A DNA stretch of 33,143 nucleotides, taken from the NCBI GenBank assembly GCA_019237355.1, contig JAFAHH010000225.1, positions 1 through 33,143 on the forward strand. The letters run 5' to 3'. The stretch comes from Acetobacteraceae bacterium (GTDB taxonomy: Bacteria > Pseudomonadota > Alphaproteobacteria > Acetobacterales > Acetobacteraceae). Below are positions 7,705 to 16,200 of this stretch, in pieces. The position numbers and the translations under genes were made by a program. Below the pieces are notes generated by a model. That model had not been told where the DNA came from. It ran no database searches and saw nothing but the letters and a program-made list of their open reading frames with translations. Within the stretch, counting starts at the first letter, position 1. The number at the start of each line of letters is the position of its first letter.

Positions 7705-8061
7705 ATGCCGCCAATCGATGGTCCGAACCTGGATTCAGAGCAGCTTGCCCGCGACTGGCTGACGATTTCCCAAAGCGAGCTCGCCTGCATGCAGGTTGAC
7801 CGGGAGGCATACGAAGCATGGCATACCCTTTCCGCTCTGTGGGCGGGCGCGGCGGCGCTGATACTGCATCGACATTCGGAACAAGGCGAGGCTGATGCGA
7901 GCCGATCGACCAGCGCCGCTACGGCGACGAGGCCCGCGCCCGCTGCTGATGCACCTGACCCTCGCGATGCTGAAATCGAGCGCCTCCGGCGCCGCATCGC
8001 CGAACTTGAAGCCGAGCGACGGGGCGGCACCGCCGGTGAACCCGGGGCCGCCGCGGCCTGA
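7705..8061 (+). CDS. Small coiled-coil protein upstream of PHA synthase (candidate synthase partner)
   Basis: 118 residues; the ATG at 7705 has GAGGAGAGGAACT directly upstream, a strong ribosome site. No family was recognised with certainty. Visible parts are an amphipathic helical N-terminus (residues 8-50, with LARDWLTISQSELACMQVDR and LSALWAGAAALILHR), an Ala/Pro/Thr-rich linker, and a short C-terminal coiled coil (DAEIERLRRRIAELEAER). It is the first gene divergent from phaR and overlaps or abuts the PhaC-like gene, so the two are probably translated together. PhaE of class III synthases also ends in a heptad-rich segment, so a PhaE-like or PhaM-like role is suggested, but this is inference from architecture and position only. 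Confidence 0.7.
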   Translation: MPPIDGPNLDSEQLARDWLTISQSELACMQVDREAYEAWHTLSALWAGAAALILHRHSEQGEADASRSTSAATATRPAPAADAPDPRDAEIERLRRRIAELEAERRGGTAGEPGAAAA

Positions 8062-9163
8062 ACCACAAGCTCTGCTCGCCCAGCTCGGGCGCGCGGCGAG
8101 TGCCGCCGGGCTCTCGTTGGAGCAGCTCAGCGATTTTCACGAGGCGTTTCGCGAGCACAGCGACCTCGTCAAGGGTGTCGCGGCGTATCGCCGGCATCCA
8201 TGGGTACGGCAATTGCCGGAACCGCCGGTAATCTGGGCGGAAGGCGAAACCCGGCTGCTCGAGTTCGTGCCCCAAGACCAGGCTGCATCCGGCCCGGTAA
8301 TCCTTTTCGTGCCAAGCCTGATCAACCGAGCCTATGTTCTCGATCTCGCACCCGGCCATTCGATGCTGCGCTGGCTGGCCGGCGAAGGGTTTCGCTGCAT
8401 GCTGCTCGACTGGGGCTGGCCGGGATTCGCCGAGCGTCAGTTTACCATCACCAATTATGTCGCCGGCCGGCTCGAACGGGCGCTTGCCTTTGCCTATGCG
8501 CATGCGGGCGAGAAGCTGGTGCTCGCTGGCTATTGCATGGGCGGAACGCTGAGCGTCGCCGCTGCCGTGCGGCGACCTGAGCCATTGCGTGCAATCGTAC
8601 TGTTGGCAACCCCGTGGGATTTCGACGCCGTGGATGCCGGGAGGGCTCTGCAAGTTATCAATCGCTTACCTTTGTTCGACGAAGTGCTTGCCGCCACGCA
8701 AACAATGCCAATTGACTTGCTGCAGATCCTTTTTGCGCTCGTGGACCCGTACGGTGTGGGCGCGAAATATCAGGCTTTTGCCTCGCTCGATCCGGAAAGC
8801 GAACGGGCCCGCCTCTTCGTTGCGATCGAAGACTGGCTGAACGACGGCGTGCCGCTCGCTGCCGCCGTGTTCCGAGAATGCGTGAAGCGTTGGTACGAGG
8901 AGAACCTGCCTGCCCGGCGCGAATGGCAGGTAGGCGGCGTTGTGATTGACCCGGCGCGCATCGCCTTGCCGGCCTTCGTGGCCGCACCCGGGCGCGATCG
9001 TCTTGTGCCGCCCGCGAGTGCGCGGGCGCTCGCGGCGCAGCTTCCGGGCGCGGTTCTGCATGAGCCTCTCGCCGGGCATATCGGGATGGTTGCGGGGGCC
9101 AATGCCGAGCAGACGCTTTGGGTTCCCTTACGGGATTGGCTGCGCGCCCTGCCTAGAGCGTGA
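8036..9163 (+). CDS. PhaC-like polyhydroxyalkanoate synthase (alpha/beta hydrolase fold)
   Basis: 375 residues from a GTG at 8036, which has a GGGGCGG stretch upstream and overlaps the preceding gene by 26 bases; the frame is open back to 7895, so the start is uncertain. FVPSLINRAYVLDL and the box GYCMGG (Cys167 in place of the lipase serine) are typical of PHA synthases, closest to the short class III type. Asp321 (GRDRLVP) and His348 (AGHIGM) complete the triad. The enzyme would polymerise 3-hydroxyacyl-CoA at the granule surface. The last two residues and the stop codon are encoded by the edge of a palindromic repeat (CTAGAGCGTGATG). It could instead be a related hydrolase, but the pha context favours a synthase. 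Confidence 0.85.
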   Translation: MNPGPPRPEPQALLAQLGRAASAAGLSLEQLSDFHEAFREHSDLVKGVAAYRRHPWVRQLPEPPVIWAEGETRLLEFVPQDQAASGPVILFVPSLINRAYVLDLAPGHSMLRWLAGEGFRCMLLDWGWPGFAERQFTITNYVAGRLERALAFAYAHAGEKLVLAGYCMGGTLSVAAAVRRPEPLRAIVLLATPWDFDAVDAGRALQVINRLPLFDEVLAATQTMPIDLLQILFALVDPYGVGAKYQAFASLDPESERARLFVAIEDWLNDGVPLAAAVFRECVKRWYEENLPARREWQVGGVVIDPARIALPAFVAAPGRDRLVPPASARALAAQLPGAVLHEPLAGHIGMVAGANAEQTLWVPLRDWLRALPRA

Positions 9164-9262
9164 TGACTTCAGCCGAAGCCATCATGCTCTAGCTTTGCTT
9201 TCGAGCATCTTCACGCGCTGCTGGAATGCAAGCAATTCCAGTCAAGCCCGATCTGCTCTGGG
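9153..9262 (+). repeat. Composite repeat: module A plus divergent module B
   Basis: Module A spans 9153-9192 (CTAGAGCGTGATG against CATCATGCTCTAG, one mismatch) with inner CTTC/GAAG pairing, followed by CTTTGCTTTCG. The following 9203-9262 is a divergent module B whose core holds CTGGAATGCAAGCAATTCCAG-type pairing. The stop codon of the phaC-like gene (9161-9163) is inside module A. Confidence 0.8.
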
Positions 9263-9336
9263 TTGCGTCCCGGGCCATAACGTCCTACGTGAAGCCCGCC
9301 GGTCCACCTTAGGCACTTAGAAATGGGAGAAGCCAA

Positions 9337-10509
9337 ATGGACGAAATCGTAATAGTTTCAGCAACACGTACGCCCGTGGGGAGCTTTACCGGCACTCTGG
9401 GCAATCTTCCGGCACAAGAACTGGGCAGCATTGCTGTAAAGTCAGCCATACAGCGGGCCGGCCTTGAGCCGGGTGATGTTGACGAAGTTATTCTGGGTCA
9501 AATTCTTTCGGCAGGAGGCGGTCAAAATCCCGCCCGCCAAGCGGCGCATTTTGCCGGGGTTCCCGATGAGAAGACCGCGTTCGCAATCAATCAGCTCTGC
9601 GGTTCCGGCTTGCGCGCCGTGGCCCTGGGCGCGCAGCAAATTCGGACCGGCGAAAGCAATATCGTGGTCGCTGGCGGTATGGAGAGCATGAGCCAGGCGC
9701 AACACACGGCCTATCTCCGCTCCGGCACGAAGATGGGCGGCGTCGAGTTCCTGGACAGTATGCTTAAGGATGGGTTGTGGGATGCGTTCCACGGCTATCA
9801 CATGGGCGTGACGGCCGAGAACGTGGCCCGCGCGTACCAAATTACCCGCGATGAGCAGGACGAATTCGCTCTCGGATCGCAGCAAAAGGCGAGCGCCGCC
9901 CAGAAGAGCGGCCGCTTCAAGGACGAGATTACCCCCGTTACCGTGAAGTCCCGCAAGGGCGAAGTGGTTGTGTCGGATGACGAATACATTCGTCATGATG
10001 CGACCAAGGAGTCCATGGCCAAGCTGCGCCCAGCCTTCAACAAGGAAGGCACGGTCACGGCCGGCAATGCGAGCGGCATCAACGATGGAGCCGCGGCTGT
10101 CGTGCTGATGAGCGCGGGGGAAGCCTCGAAGCGCGGACTTAACCCGATAGCGCGCATCGTTGCGTTTGCAACGGCAGGCGTCGACCCCTCGATTATGGGC
10201 ACCGGACCAATCCCGTCAACCCGTAAGGCGCTCAAGCGCGCCGGTTGGAAGACCGACGACCTAGACCTGGTCGAGGCCAATGAGGCCTTCGCTGCCCAGG
10301 CGATCTCAGTGAATAAGGATCTGGGCTGGGATACGTCGAAGGTGAATGTAAACGGCGGCGCCATCGCGCTCGGCCACCCGATTGGGGCGTCTGGGGCGCG
10401 CGTGCTCGTCACATTGCTGCATGAGATGCAGAAACGGGACGCCAAAAAGGGTCTGGCCACCCTGTGCATTGGCGGCGGTATGGGCGTCGCCATGTGCGTC
10501 GAGCGGTAA
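9337..10509 (+). CDS. phaA: Acetyl-CoA acetyltransferase (beta-ketothiolase)
   Basis: 390 residues, ATG with GGGAG nearby upstream. It condenses two acetyl-CoA to acetoacetyl-CoA, the first step of PHB synthesis. The thiolase active site is complete: NQLCGSGLRAV (nucleophile Cys88), IALGHPIGASG (His347) and LCIGGGMGVAM (Cys377). The length is standard for the biosynthetic thiolase. It lies 173 bases after the phaC-like gene, with a repeat between, and is followed by a strong intrinsic terminator and then phaB. Confidence 0.96.
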   Translation: MDEIVIVSATRTPVGSFTGTLGNLPAQELGSIAVKSAIQRAGLEPGDVDEVILGQILSAGGGQNPARQAAHFAGVPDEKTAFAINQLCGSGLRAVALGAQQIRTGESNIVVAGGMESMSQAQHTAYLRSGTKMGGVEFLDSMLKDGLWDAFHGYHMGVTAENVARAYQITRDEQDEFALGSQQKASAAQKSGRFKDEITPVTVKSRKGEVVVSDDEYIRHDATKESMAKLRPAFNKEGTVTAGNASGINDGAAAVVLMSAGEASKRGLNPIARIVAFATAGVDPSIMGTGPIPSTRKALKRAGWKTDDLDLVEANEAFAAQAISVNKDLGWDTSKVNVNGGAIALGHPIGASGARVLVTLLHEMQKRDAKKGLATLCIGGGMGVAMCVER

Positions 10510-10515
10510 GCATGC

Positions 10516-10552
10516 AAGGCTCGCAGCCGAAAGGTTGCGGGCCTTTTTCTTT
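10516..10552 (+). terminator. Intrinsic terminator between phaA and phaB
   Basis: AAGGCTCGCA (10516-10525) pairs with TGCGGGCCTT (10536-10545) with one G-U. The stem is extended by GCC/GGT and closed by a GAAA tetraloop, and a T-rich tail (TTTTTCTTT) follows. This is a well-formed rho-independent terminator seven bases after the phaA stop. Confidence 0.85.
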
Positions 10553-10608
10553 ATTCGCACAAGGATTCAAACTGACAAAACGGAAGACGCTGAGAGGGAG
10601 AAACGAGT

Positions 10609-11331
10609 ATGGCGAGAGTCGCACTTGTAACCGGTGGAACGCGCGGTATCGGCGAGGGGATTAGTAAAGCCCTCAAAAACGCGGGCTGCACGGTTGCAGC
10701 GAGCTATGCTGGCAATGATGAGGCCGCGAATAGATTTCAGAGCGAGACCGGCATCAAGGTTTTCAAATTCGACGTCAGTAATTTCGATGCGTGCAAGGAA
10801 GGAGTTCAGAAAATTACGTCTGAACTCGGCCCGATCGAAATTTTGGTGAATAACGCCGGTATAACCCGCGATACGACCTTGCAAAGGATGTCGCCCGAGC
10901 AGTGGCACGCGGTGATCAATACCAACCTGAACTCACTCTTCAACATGTGCAAGCTGGTCATTGATAGCATGCGCGAGAAGAAATTCGGCCGCATCATCAA
11001 TATCAGCAGTGTCAATGGCCAGGCTGGCCAGCTCGGTCAAACCAATTACTCGGCGGCGAAGGCGGGGGTGATCGGGTTCACGAAAGCGCTGGCGAAAGAG
11101 GGCGCACGGAACGGGATTACCGTCAACGTGATTTGCCCGGGGTATGTCGGCACGGAGATGGTGCAGGCAGTGCCGCAAGACGTGTTGCAGAAGATCATCG
11201 CGACGATTCCCATGGGGCGGCTCGGCACGGTCGAAGATATCGCACGCGGGGTGGTGTTCCTGGCCGCCGACGATGCCGGCTGGATTACCGGCTCCACCCT
11301 CTCCATCAATGGCGGGCAGCACATGTTCTGA
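10609..11331 (+). CDS. phaB: Acetoacetyl-CoA reductase
   Basis: 240 residues, ATG with GAGGGAG upstream. This NADPH-dependent SDR makes (R)-3-hydroxybutyryl-CoA for the synthase. TGGTRGIG binds the cofactor, NNAG is at residues 81-84, and the catalytic Ser134, Tyr147 and Lys151 lie in INISSVNGQAG and NYSAAKAG. ITRDTTLQRMSPEQWHAVI is characteristic of PhaB within the SDRs. A terminator separates it from phaA, so it is expressed either by read-through or from its own promoter within the short 10553-10608 gap; none was obvious. Confidence 0.95.
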   Translation: MARVALVTGGTRGIGEGISKALKNAGCTVAASYAGNDEAANRFQSETGIKVFKFDVSNFDACKEGVQKITSELGPIEILVNNAGITRDTTLQRMSPEQWHAVINTNLNSLFNMCKLVIDSMREKKFGRIINISSVNGQAGQLGQTNYSAAKAGVIGFTKALAKEGARNGITVNVICPGYVGTEMVQAVPQDVLQKIIATIPMGRLGTVEDIARGVVFLAADDAGWITGSTLSINGGQHMF

Positions 11332-11337
11332 GTGAAC

Positions 11338-11366
11338 ACCGGAGCGGCAAGCGGCTGCTCCGGTTC
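11338..11366. terminator. Probable bidirectional terminator between phaB and SDR gene
   Basis: ACCGGAGC (11338-11345) pairs perfectly with GCTCCGGT (11357-11364), extended by three more pairs around a five-base loop. It sits seven bases past the phaB stop, between convergent genes. The following T content (TTCTTCC) is modest. Confidence 0.6.
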
Positions 11367-11374
11367 TTCCCCTC

Positions 11375-12247
11375 CTATAACATCGGTCGGCCGCCCGTTA
11401 CCGGGATCAAGGCCCCGCTGATGTAGCTTGACTCTGAGGAGGCGAGCAGCACGTAAACCGGGGCAAGCTCGGCGGGCTGTCCGGGCCGCTCGAGCGGCAC
11501 GTTCGCTCCGAACTTTTCGACCTTGCCTTCCGGCATCGTCGATGGAATGAGGGGTGTCCAGATCGGGCCTGGCGCCACCGCGTTTACCCGAATGCCTTTC
11601 TCCGCCAACATTTGCGCAAGACCCGCGGTAAAGTTCGCAATCGCCCCCTTCGTTGTCGCGTAAGGTAATAGTTGGGGCGATGGGTTCTTCGCGTTGATTG
11701 AGCTTGTGTTGACGATGGCGCTACCGGGCTTCATGTGCGGCACGGCGGCCTGGCACAGATAGAATTGGGAGTAGATGTTGGTCCGGAACGTCTTGTCCCA
11801 TTCCTCGGCGCTGATATCCTCAAGACTCTCATAGGTACGCTGCATTGCAGCATTGTTCACCAGGATATCGAGCCGGCCGAACTCGCTGAGCGCACGGTCG
11901 ATGAGGCTCCGGCAGTGGGCTTGCTCCGAGATATCTCCAGCAACGACTACGGCCCGCTTTCCCGCCTCCTCGACCCAGCGAGCCGTTTCTTTCGCGTCCT
12001 CATGCTCGTCGAGATACGCGATCAGCACGTCGGCGCCTTCGCGGGCGAAGGCGATCGCGACCGCCCGGCCGATGCCGCTATCCGCACCGGTAATCAACGC
12101 GGCCAGTCCCTGGAGCTTGCCGCTTCCTCTGTAGGATTGTTCGCCATGGTCCGGCTGGGGCCGCATCTCGCCGGTTTGGCCGGCCGGTTCCTGTTGTTGC
12201 TTTGGAAAGGACGGCTTTGGGCCGGTTTCTTTAGGGTCCTGCGCCAT
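11375..12247 (-). CDS. SDR family oxidoreductase (general stress protein 39/YhdF-like)
   Basis: 290 residues, ATG with GGAG eight bases upstream. A disordered proline- and glutamine-rich N-terminus (residues 1-45, ending in the GSGKLQG lead-in) precedes a Rossmann domain. The motifs are TGADSGIG (53-60), NNAA (131-134), and the catalytic Ser182/183, Tyr196 and Lys200 in VNTSSINA and PYATTKGA. The extended N-terminus is typical of the stress-induced subgroup represented by Bacillus GsiB-regulon protein YhdF/Gsp39. The substrate is unknown. It lies next to a YciE-like stress protein on the same strand, which supports a stress role. Confidence 0.88.
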   Translation of the reverse strand: MAQDPKETGPKPSFPKQQQEPAGQTGEMRPQPDHGEQSYRGSGKLQGLAALITGADSGIGRAVAIAFAREGADVLIAYLDEHEDAKETARWVEEAGKRAVVVAGDISEQAHCRSLIDRALSEFGRLDILVNNAAMQRTYESLEDISAEEWDKTFRTNIYSQFYLCQAAVPHMKPGSAIVNTSSINAKNPSPQLLPYATTKGAIANFTAGLAQMLAEKGIRVNAVAPGPIWTPLIPSTMPEGKVEKFGANVPLERPGQPAELAPVYVLLASSESSYISGALIPVTGGRPML

Positions 12248-12270
12248 GACTATGCTCCATCTGATCGCGC

Positions 12271-12410
12271 CTACAGCATGATGACTTCAGGCGAAGCCAT
12301 CATGCTGTAGGTTTTGCCTCTCAGAGCACGATTCAGGGTTTCCGACGATCGGGACCCCAATTCGCTCGCGAATTGGGAACCCGAGTCCGCCTCAACCCAT
12401 CGTGCTCTAG
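12271..12410 (+). repeat. Composite repeat: module A with compensatory change plus medium module B
   Basis: Module A (12271-12310): CTACAGCATGATG pairs exactly with CATCATGCTGTAG. Compared with the other copies (CTAGAG ... CTCTAG) both partners of one pair are changed, so pairing is kept. GGTTTTGCC follows. Module B (about 12324-12409) has arms GAGCACGA/TCGTGCTC and a nested CAATTCGCTCGCGAATTG insert, but lacks the TTTTGCGCGCAAAA insert of the longest copies. Confidence 0.85.
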
Positions 12411-12563
12411 CGATCATGGCCTGCAATTTCGGTTGGAAGGGACACTTGCCCTCAGGCCGGCTACAGCTTGCCGATACGGCTACGTGAGACCGGCCTGACG
12501 GGCTCGCGGTTGCATTAGAGATCTAGCCGCCTCGCCAAGGGGGCGGGCTGTCTCCAGATTAGA

Positions 12564-13067
12564 CTAAGCCGCCGCCTTAGCGGCCTCCTGGTTCACCTGG
12601 CTGTTGGCAAGCTCATTGAGGAGGGTGTCGGTCTTCTTTTCCTCTTCGAGCGTTTGCTCGAGCAGCTCGACCACATCATTCTTTCCGGCAGCTTTGGCCC
12701 AAGCGACCAGCGCGCCATAGCGGCACATCTCATAATGTTCCACCGCTTGCGCATTGGCGATCAGCCCCGCGTCGAGAACCGGGCCTTTCTCGAAATCGCC
12801 GACGAGTTCTTCCCCTTCTTCGATAATGCCATTAATCGCCTCGCAGGTCTGACCCCGTGCACGGCTGCCCAATTTCTCGAATACCTGTTGCAGGCGCTCG
12901 ACGTGATGTTCGGTCTCCTCCCGGTGCTGCTGGAAGGCTTGGCGGAGCTGGTCGCTTTGCGCCACTTTGGCCATCTTTGGCAGCGCCTTCAGGATTTGCC
13001 GTTCCGCGTAGTAGATATCTCGAAGGAAACTGAGACAAAGCTCATTGAAGCCTTTGGCTGCAGCCAT
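12564..13067 (-). CDS. YciE/YciF ferroxidase family (DUF892) stress protein
   Basis: 167 residues, ATG with AGGAGGAGTGAT immediately upstream. It is an all-helical ferritin-like protein: FLRDIYYAERQILKALPKMA at residues 14-33, HREETEHHVERLQQVFEKLG and VEHYEMCRYGALVAWA supply the Glu/His pairs of a di-metal site. DUF892 proteins are induced by osmotic and general stress and probably handle iron or reactive oxygen, but their true activity is not settled. It shares strand and theme with the SDR at 11375-12247; the two are separated by a repeat unit. It is divergent from putA. Confidence 0.9.
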   Translation of the reverse strand: MAAAKGFNELCLSFLRDIYYAERQILKALPKMAKVAQSDQLRQAFQQHREETEHHVERLQQVFEKLGSRARGQTCEAINGIIEEGEELVGDFEKGPVLDAGLIANAQAVEHYEMCRYGALVAWAKAAGKNDVVELLEQTLEEEKKTDTLLNELANSQVNQEAAKAAA

Positions 13068-13240
13068 ATCACTCCTCCTGCAATTAGGCGGCAGGGTGCC
13101 GCCGGACTATGCAGGGTTAAGCGCACGCCCCGGTTGGAGGTTCGTTCCGCCTTCTGAATAATGGCGAATTTAGGGCACGGCGTTCGGAGGAACAGCCGGG
13201 GTACTTTGACTGCCCGCCTGCCGCGCCCAATTCCGGGGAC

Positions 13241-16200
13241 ATGGAAATTCCTTTCGCGGGCTTGGCCCATGAGATCGGCCGGCAATCGCCTTTGCGGGCC
13301 GCGATCACCGCCGCCACCCGGCCAGGCGAGGCCGAATGCGTGCCGCCCCTCATCGAAGCCGCGGCCCTTTCTCCTGAGCTAATGGCCCGAGCGCAATCCC
13401 TCGCCCGGCAGCTCGTGCGAGCCTTGCGGGCGAAGGGGGGCCGAAGCGGGCTCGAGGCGCTGATGCACGAATATGACCTTTCAAGCCAAGAAGGGATCGC
13501 CCTCATGTGCTTGGCCGAGGGGTTGCTGCGTATTCCCGATACGGCGACACGGGATGCGCTGATTCGGGACAAAGTGAGCGCCGGTGATTGGCGCGCCCAT
13601 TTGGGCCGCAGCGGCTCGATTTTTGTCAACGCGGCGACCTGGGGCTTGCTGATCACAGGGCGGCTCACAGCAACGAGCAGCCAGGCCGGGTTTGGCGCTG
13701 CCCTGGCCCGGCTGGTGGCGGCAGGAGGGGAGCCCTTGATCCGCGCGGGGGTCGACCTGGCGATGCGTATGTTGGGCGAACAGTTCGTGGCCGGTCAGAC
13801 GATCGAGGAGGCGCTGGACAACGGCCGCCGGATGGCGGCGCGCGGGTTCCGCTATTCGTACGACATGCTTGGTGAAGCGGCGCTGACCACGGCGGATGCC
13901 GAGCGGTATTATGCGGCTTACGCCCATGCCATCGGTGCGATCGGTCATGCCGGTGGTGGGCGCGGGCTGCGGGAGAGCCCGGGGATTTCCGTTAAGCTCT
14001 CCGCGCTCCATCCACGCTACTCTCGTTCGCAACGGGACCGGGTTATCGGGGAGCTCGGCGGCCGGCTCCGTTCCCTGGCAGTGCAAGCGCGACGCTACGA
14101 TTTGGGGCTCAACATCGATGCCGAGGAAGCGGACCGGCTAGAATTGTCGCTCGATCTGCTGGAGATGCTCTGCGCTGAGCCCGCGCTGGCCGGGTGGGAT
14201 GGTATTGGTTTTGTCGTGCAGGCCTACCAGAAGCGCGCGCCGTTCGTAATCGATTGGCTGATCGATCTAGCGCGGCGCAGCCGGCGACGGTTGATGGTGC
14301 GGCTGGTCAAGGGGGCCTACTGGGATACTGAAATCAAACGGGCCCAGGTGGAGGGGCTCGAGGATTTCCCGGTCTACACCCGCAAACTGCATACCGACGT
14401 TTGTTATCTGGCTTGCGCGCGTAAAATGCTCGCCGCGTCCGATGCCGTGTTTCCGCAGTACGCCACACATAACGCCCTGACTTTGGCAACGATCTATACG
14501 GCAGCCGGGGAGAATTTCGAGCCTGATCTTTACGAGTTTCAGTGCCTGCACGGCATGGGTGAGCCGTTATACGAAGAGGTGGTCGGGGCGGAGAAGCTCA
14601 ATCGGCCATGCCGGATCTATGCGCCGGTTGGTACGTATGAAACCTTGTTGCCCTATCTGGTTCGGCGGCTGCTGGAAAACGGCGCGAATACCTCGTTTGT
14701 AAATCGGATTGCTAATCCGGAAGTAAGCGAGGATCTGCTGGTGGCGGATCCGGTCGCGGCGGCGCGGGCGATCCTTCCCCTGGGTGCGCCTCATCCGCGC
14801 ATCGCCCGGCCACCCGCGCTATTCGGCGTGGCGCGGGCCAATTCGCTCGGGCTTGACCTCGCCAATGAGCAGGTGCTCGCCGGGCTGGCGCAGCGGCTGC
14901 GCGCTGGGCCACGCAGGTATGGCAGCTTCGGCCGGGCCGTACGCAACCCGGCCGATAACCGGGATATTGTGGGCCGCATCGCGGATGCCGATCCGGCGCA
15001 AGCGGATGGCGCGATCGAGCGGGGCGCTGGGTCTGATTGGAGGTATGTTCCGCCGGGTCAGCGCGCGGCCTGCTTGCTTCGCGCCGCCGATATGCTGCAG
15101 GCCCGGATGCCCGAGCTGATGGGGTTGATTGTGCGCGAAGCGGGCCGGACCTTGCCGAATGCGGCCGGCGAAGTGCGCGAGGCCATCGATTTCCTCCGTT
15201 ACTATGGAACCCAGGTTAGGGACACATTTGCGAACGACACGCACCGGCCGCTCGGCCCCGTGGCATGCATCAGTCCTTGGAATTTCCCGCTTTCCATTTT
15301 TACGGGCCAGGTCGCCGCGGCATTGGCCGCCGGCAACACGGTGTTGGCCAAGCCCGCTGAGCAAACACCGCTCATCGCCGCCGAAGCGGTTCATACACTG
15401 CATGAGGCGGGCGTGCCTCCTGAGGCCGTGCAGCTCGTGCCCGGGGGCGGGGATGTGGGGGCGCAGATTGTTTCCGATCCTCGGGTTCAGGGCGTATTGT
15501 TTACCGGCTCTATCGAAGTGGCGCGCCTGATCCAGCGCGCCCTCGCCCGAAGGACGCGGCCGGATGGCGAGCTGCCGCTGTTGATTGCCGAAACGAGCGG
15601 TCAGAACGCCATGATGGTGGATGCATCGGCTCTGCCCGAACAAGTGGTGGCCGATGTGCTCGCATCGGCATTCGATTCGGCAGGTCAGCGCTGCTCCTCG
15701 TTGCGCGTCCTTTGTCTGCAGGAAGAGATTGCTGACCGCGTTTTGGAGCTGCTCCGCGGCGCAATGGCCGAGCTTGTTGTGGGTAACCCCGGCCGGTTAT
15801 CGACCGATGTCGGCCCGGTGATTTCGGCTGAAGCGGCGGCAGGGATTTCCGCACATCTCGACGCCATGCGAGGGGAAGGCCGGCCGGTGCATCAGCTTCC
15901 GCTTTCGGCCGAGTGCCGATACGGCAGCTTCGTCGCGCCAGCCTTGGTTGAGATCGAAGCCATCGCCGAGTTGGATCGTGAAGTGTTCGGCCCGGTGCTG
16001 CACGTGCTTCGATTTAGGCGGGACGAGGTGCATTCGGTGATTAACGCCGTTAACGCCACCGGCTACGCCCTAACCTTCGGGATACATTCGCGAATCGATG
16101 AAACGATTGCGCATGTTGCCGAACGGATCGAGGCGGGGAATATTTATGTCAACCGCAGCATGATTGGCGCGGTGGTTGGGGTGCAGCCGTTCGGTGGCCA

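Noticed and set aside
14819..15643. 274-codon minus-strand frame inside putA
   Set aside because: It is antisense to the aldehyde dehydrogenase domain of putA, whose motifs are continuous.
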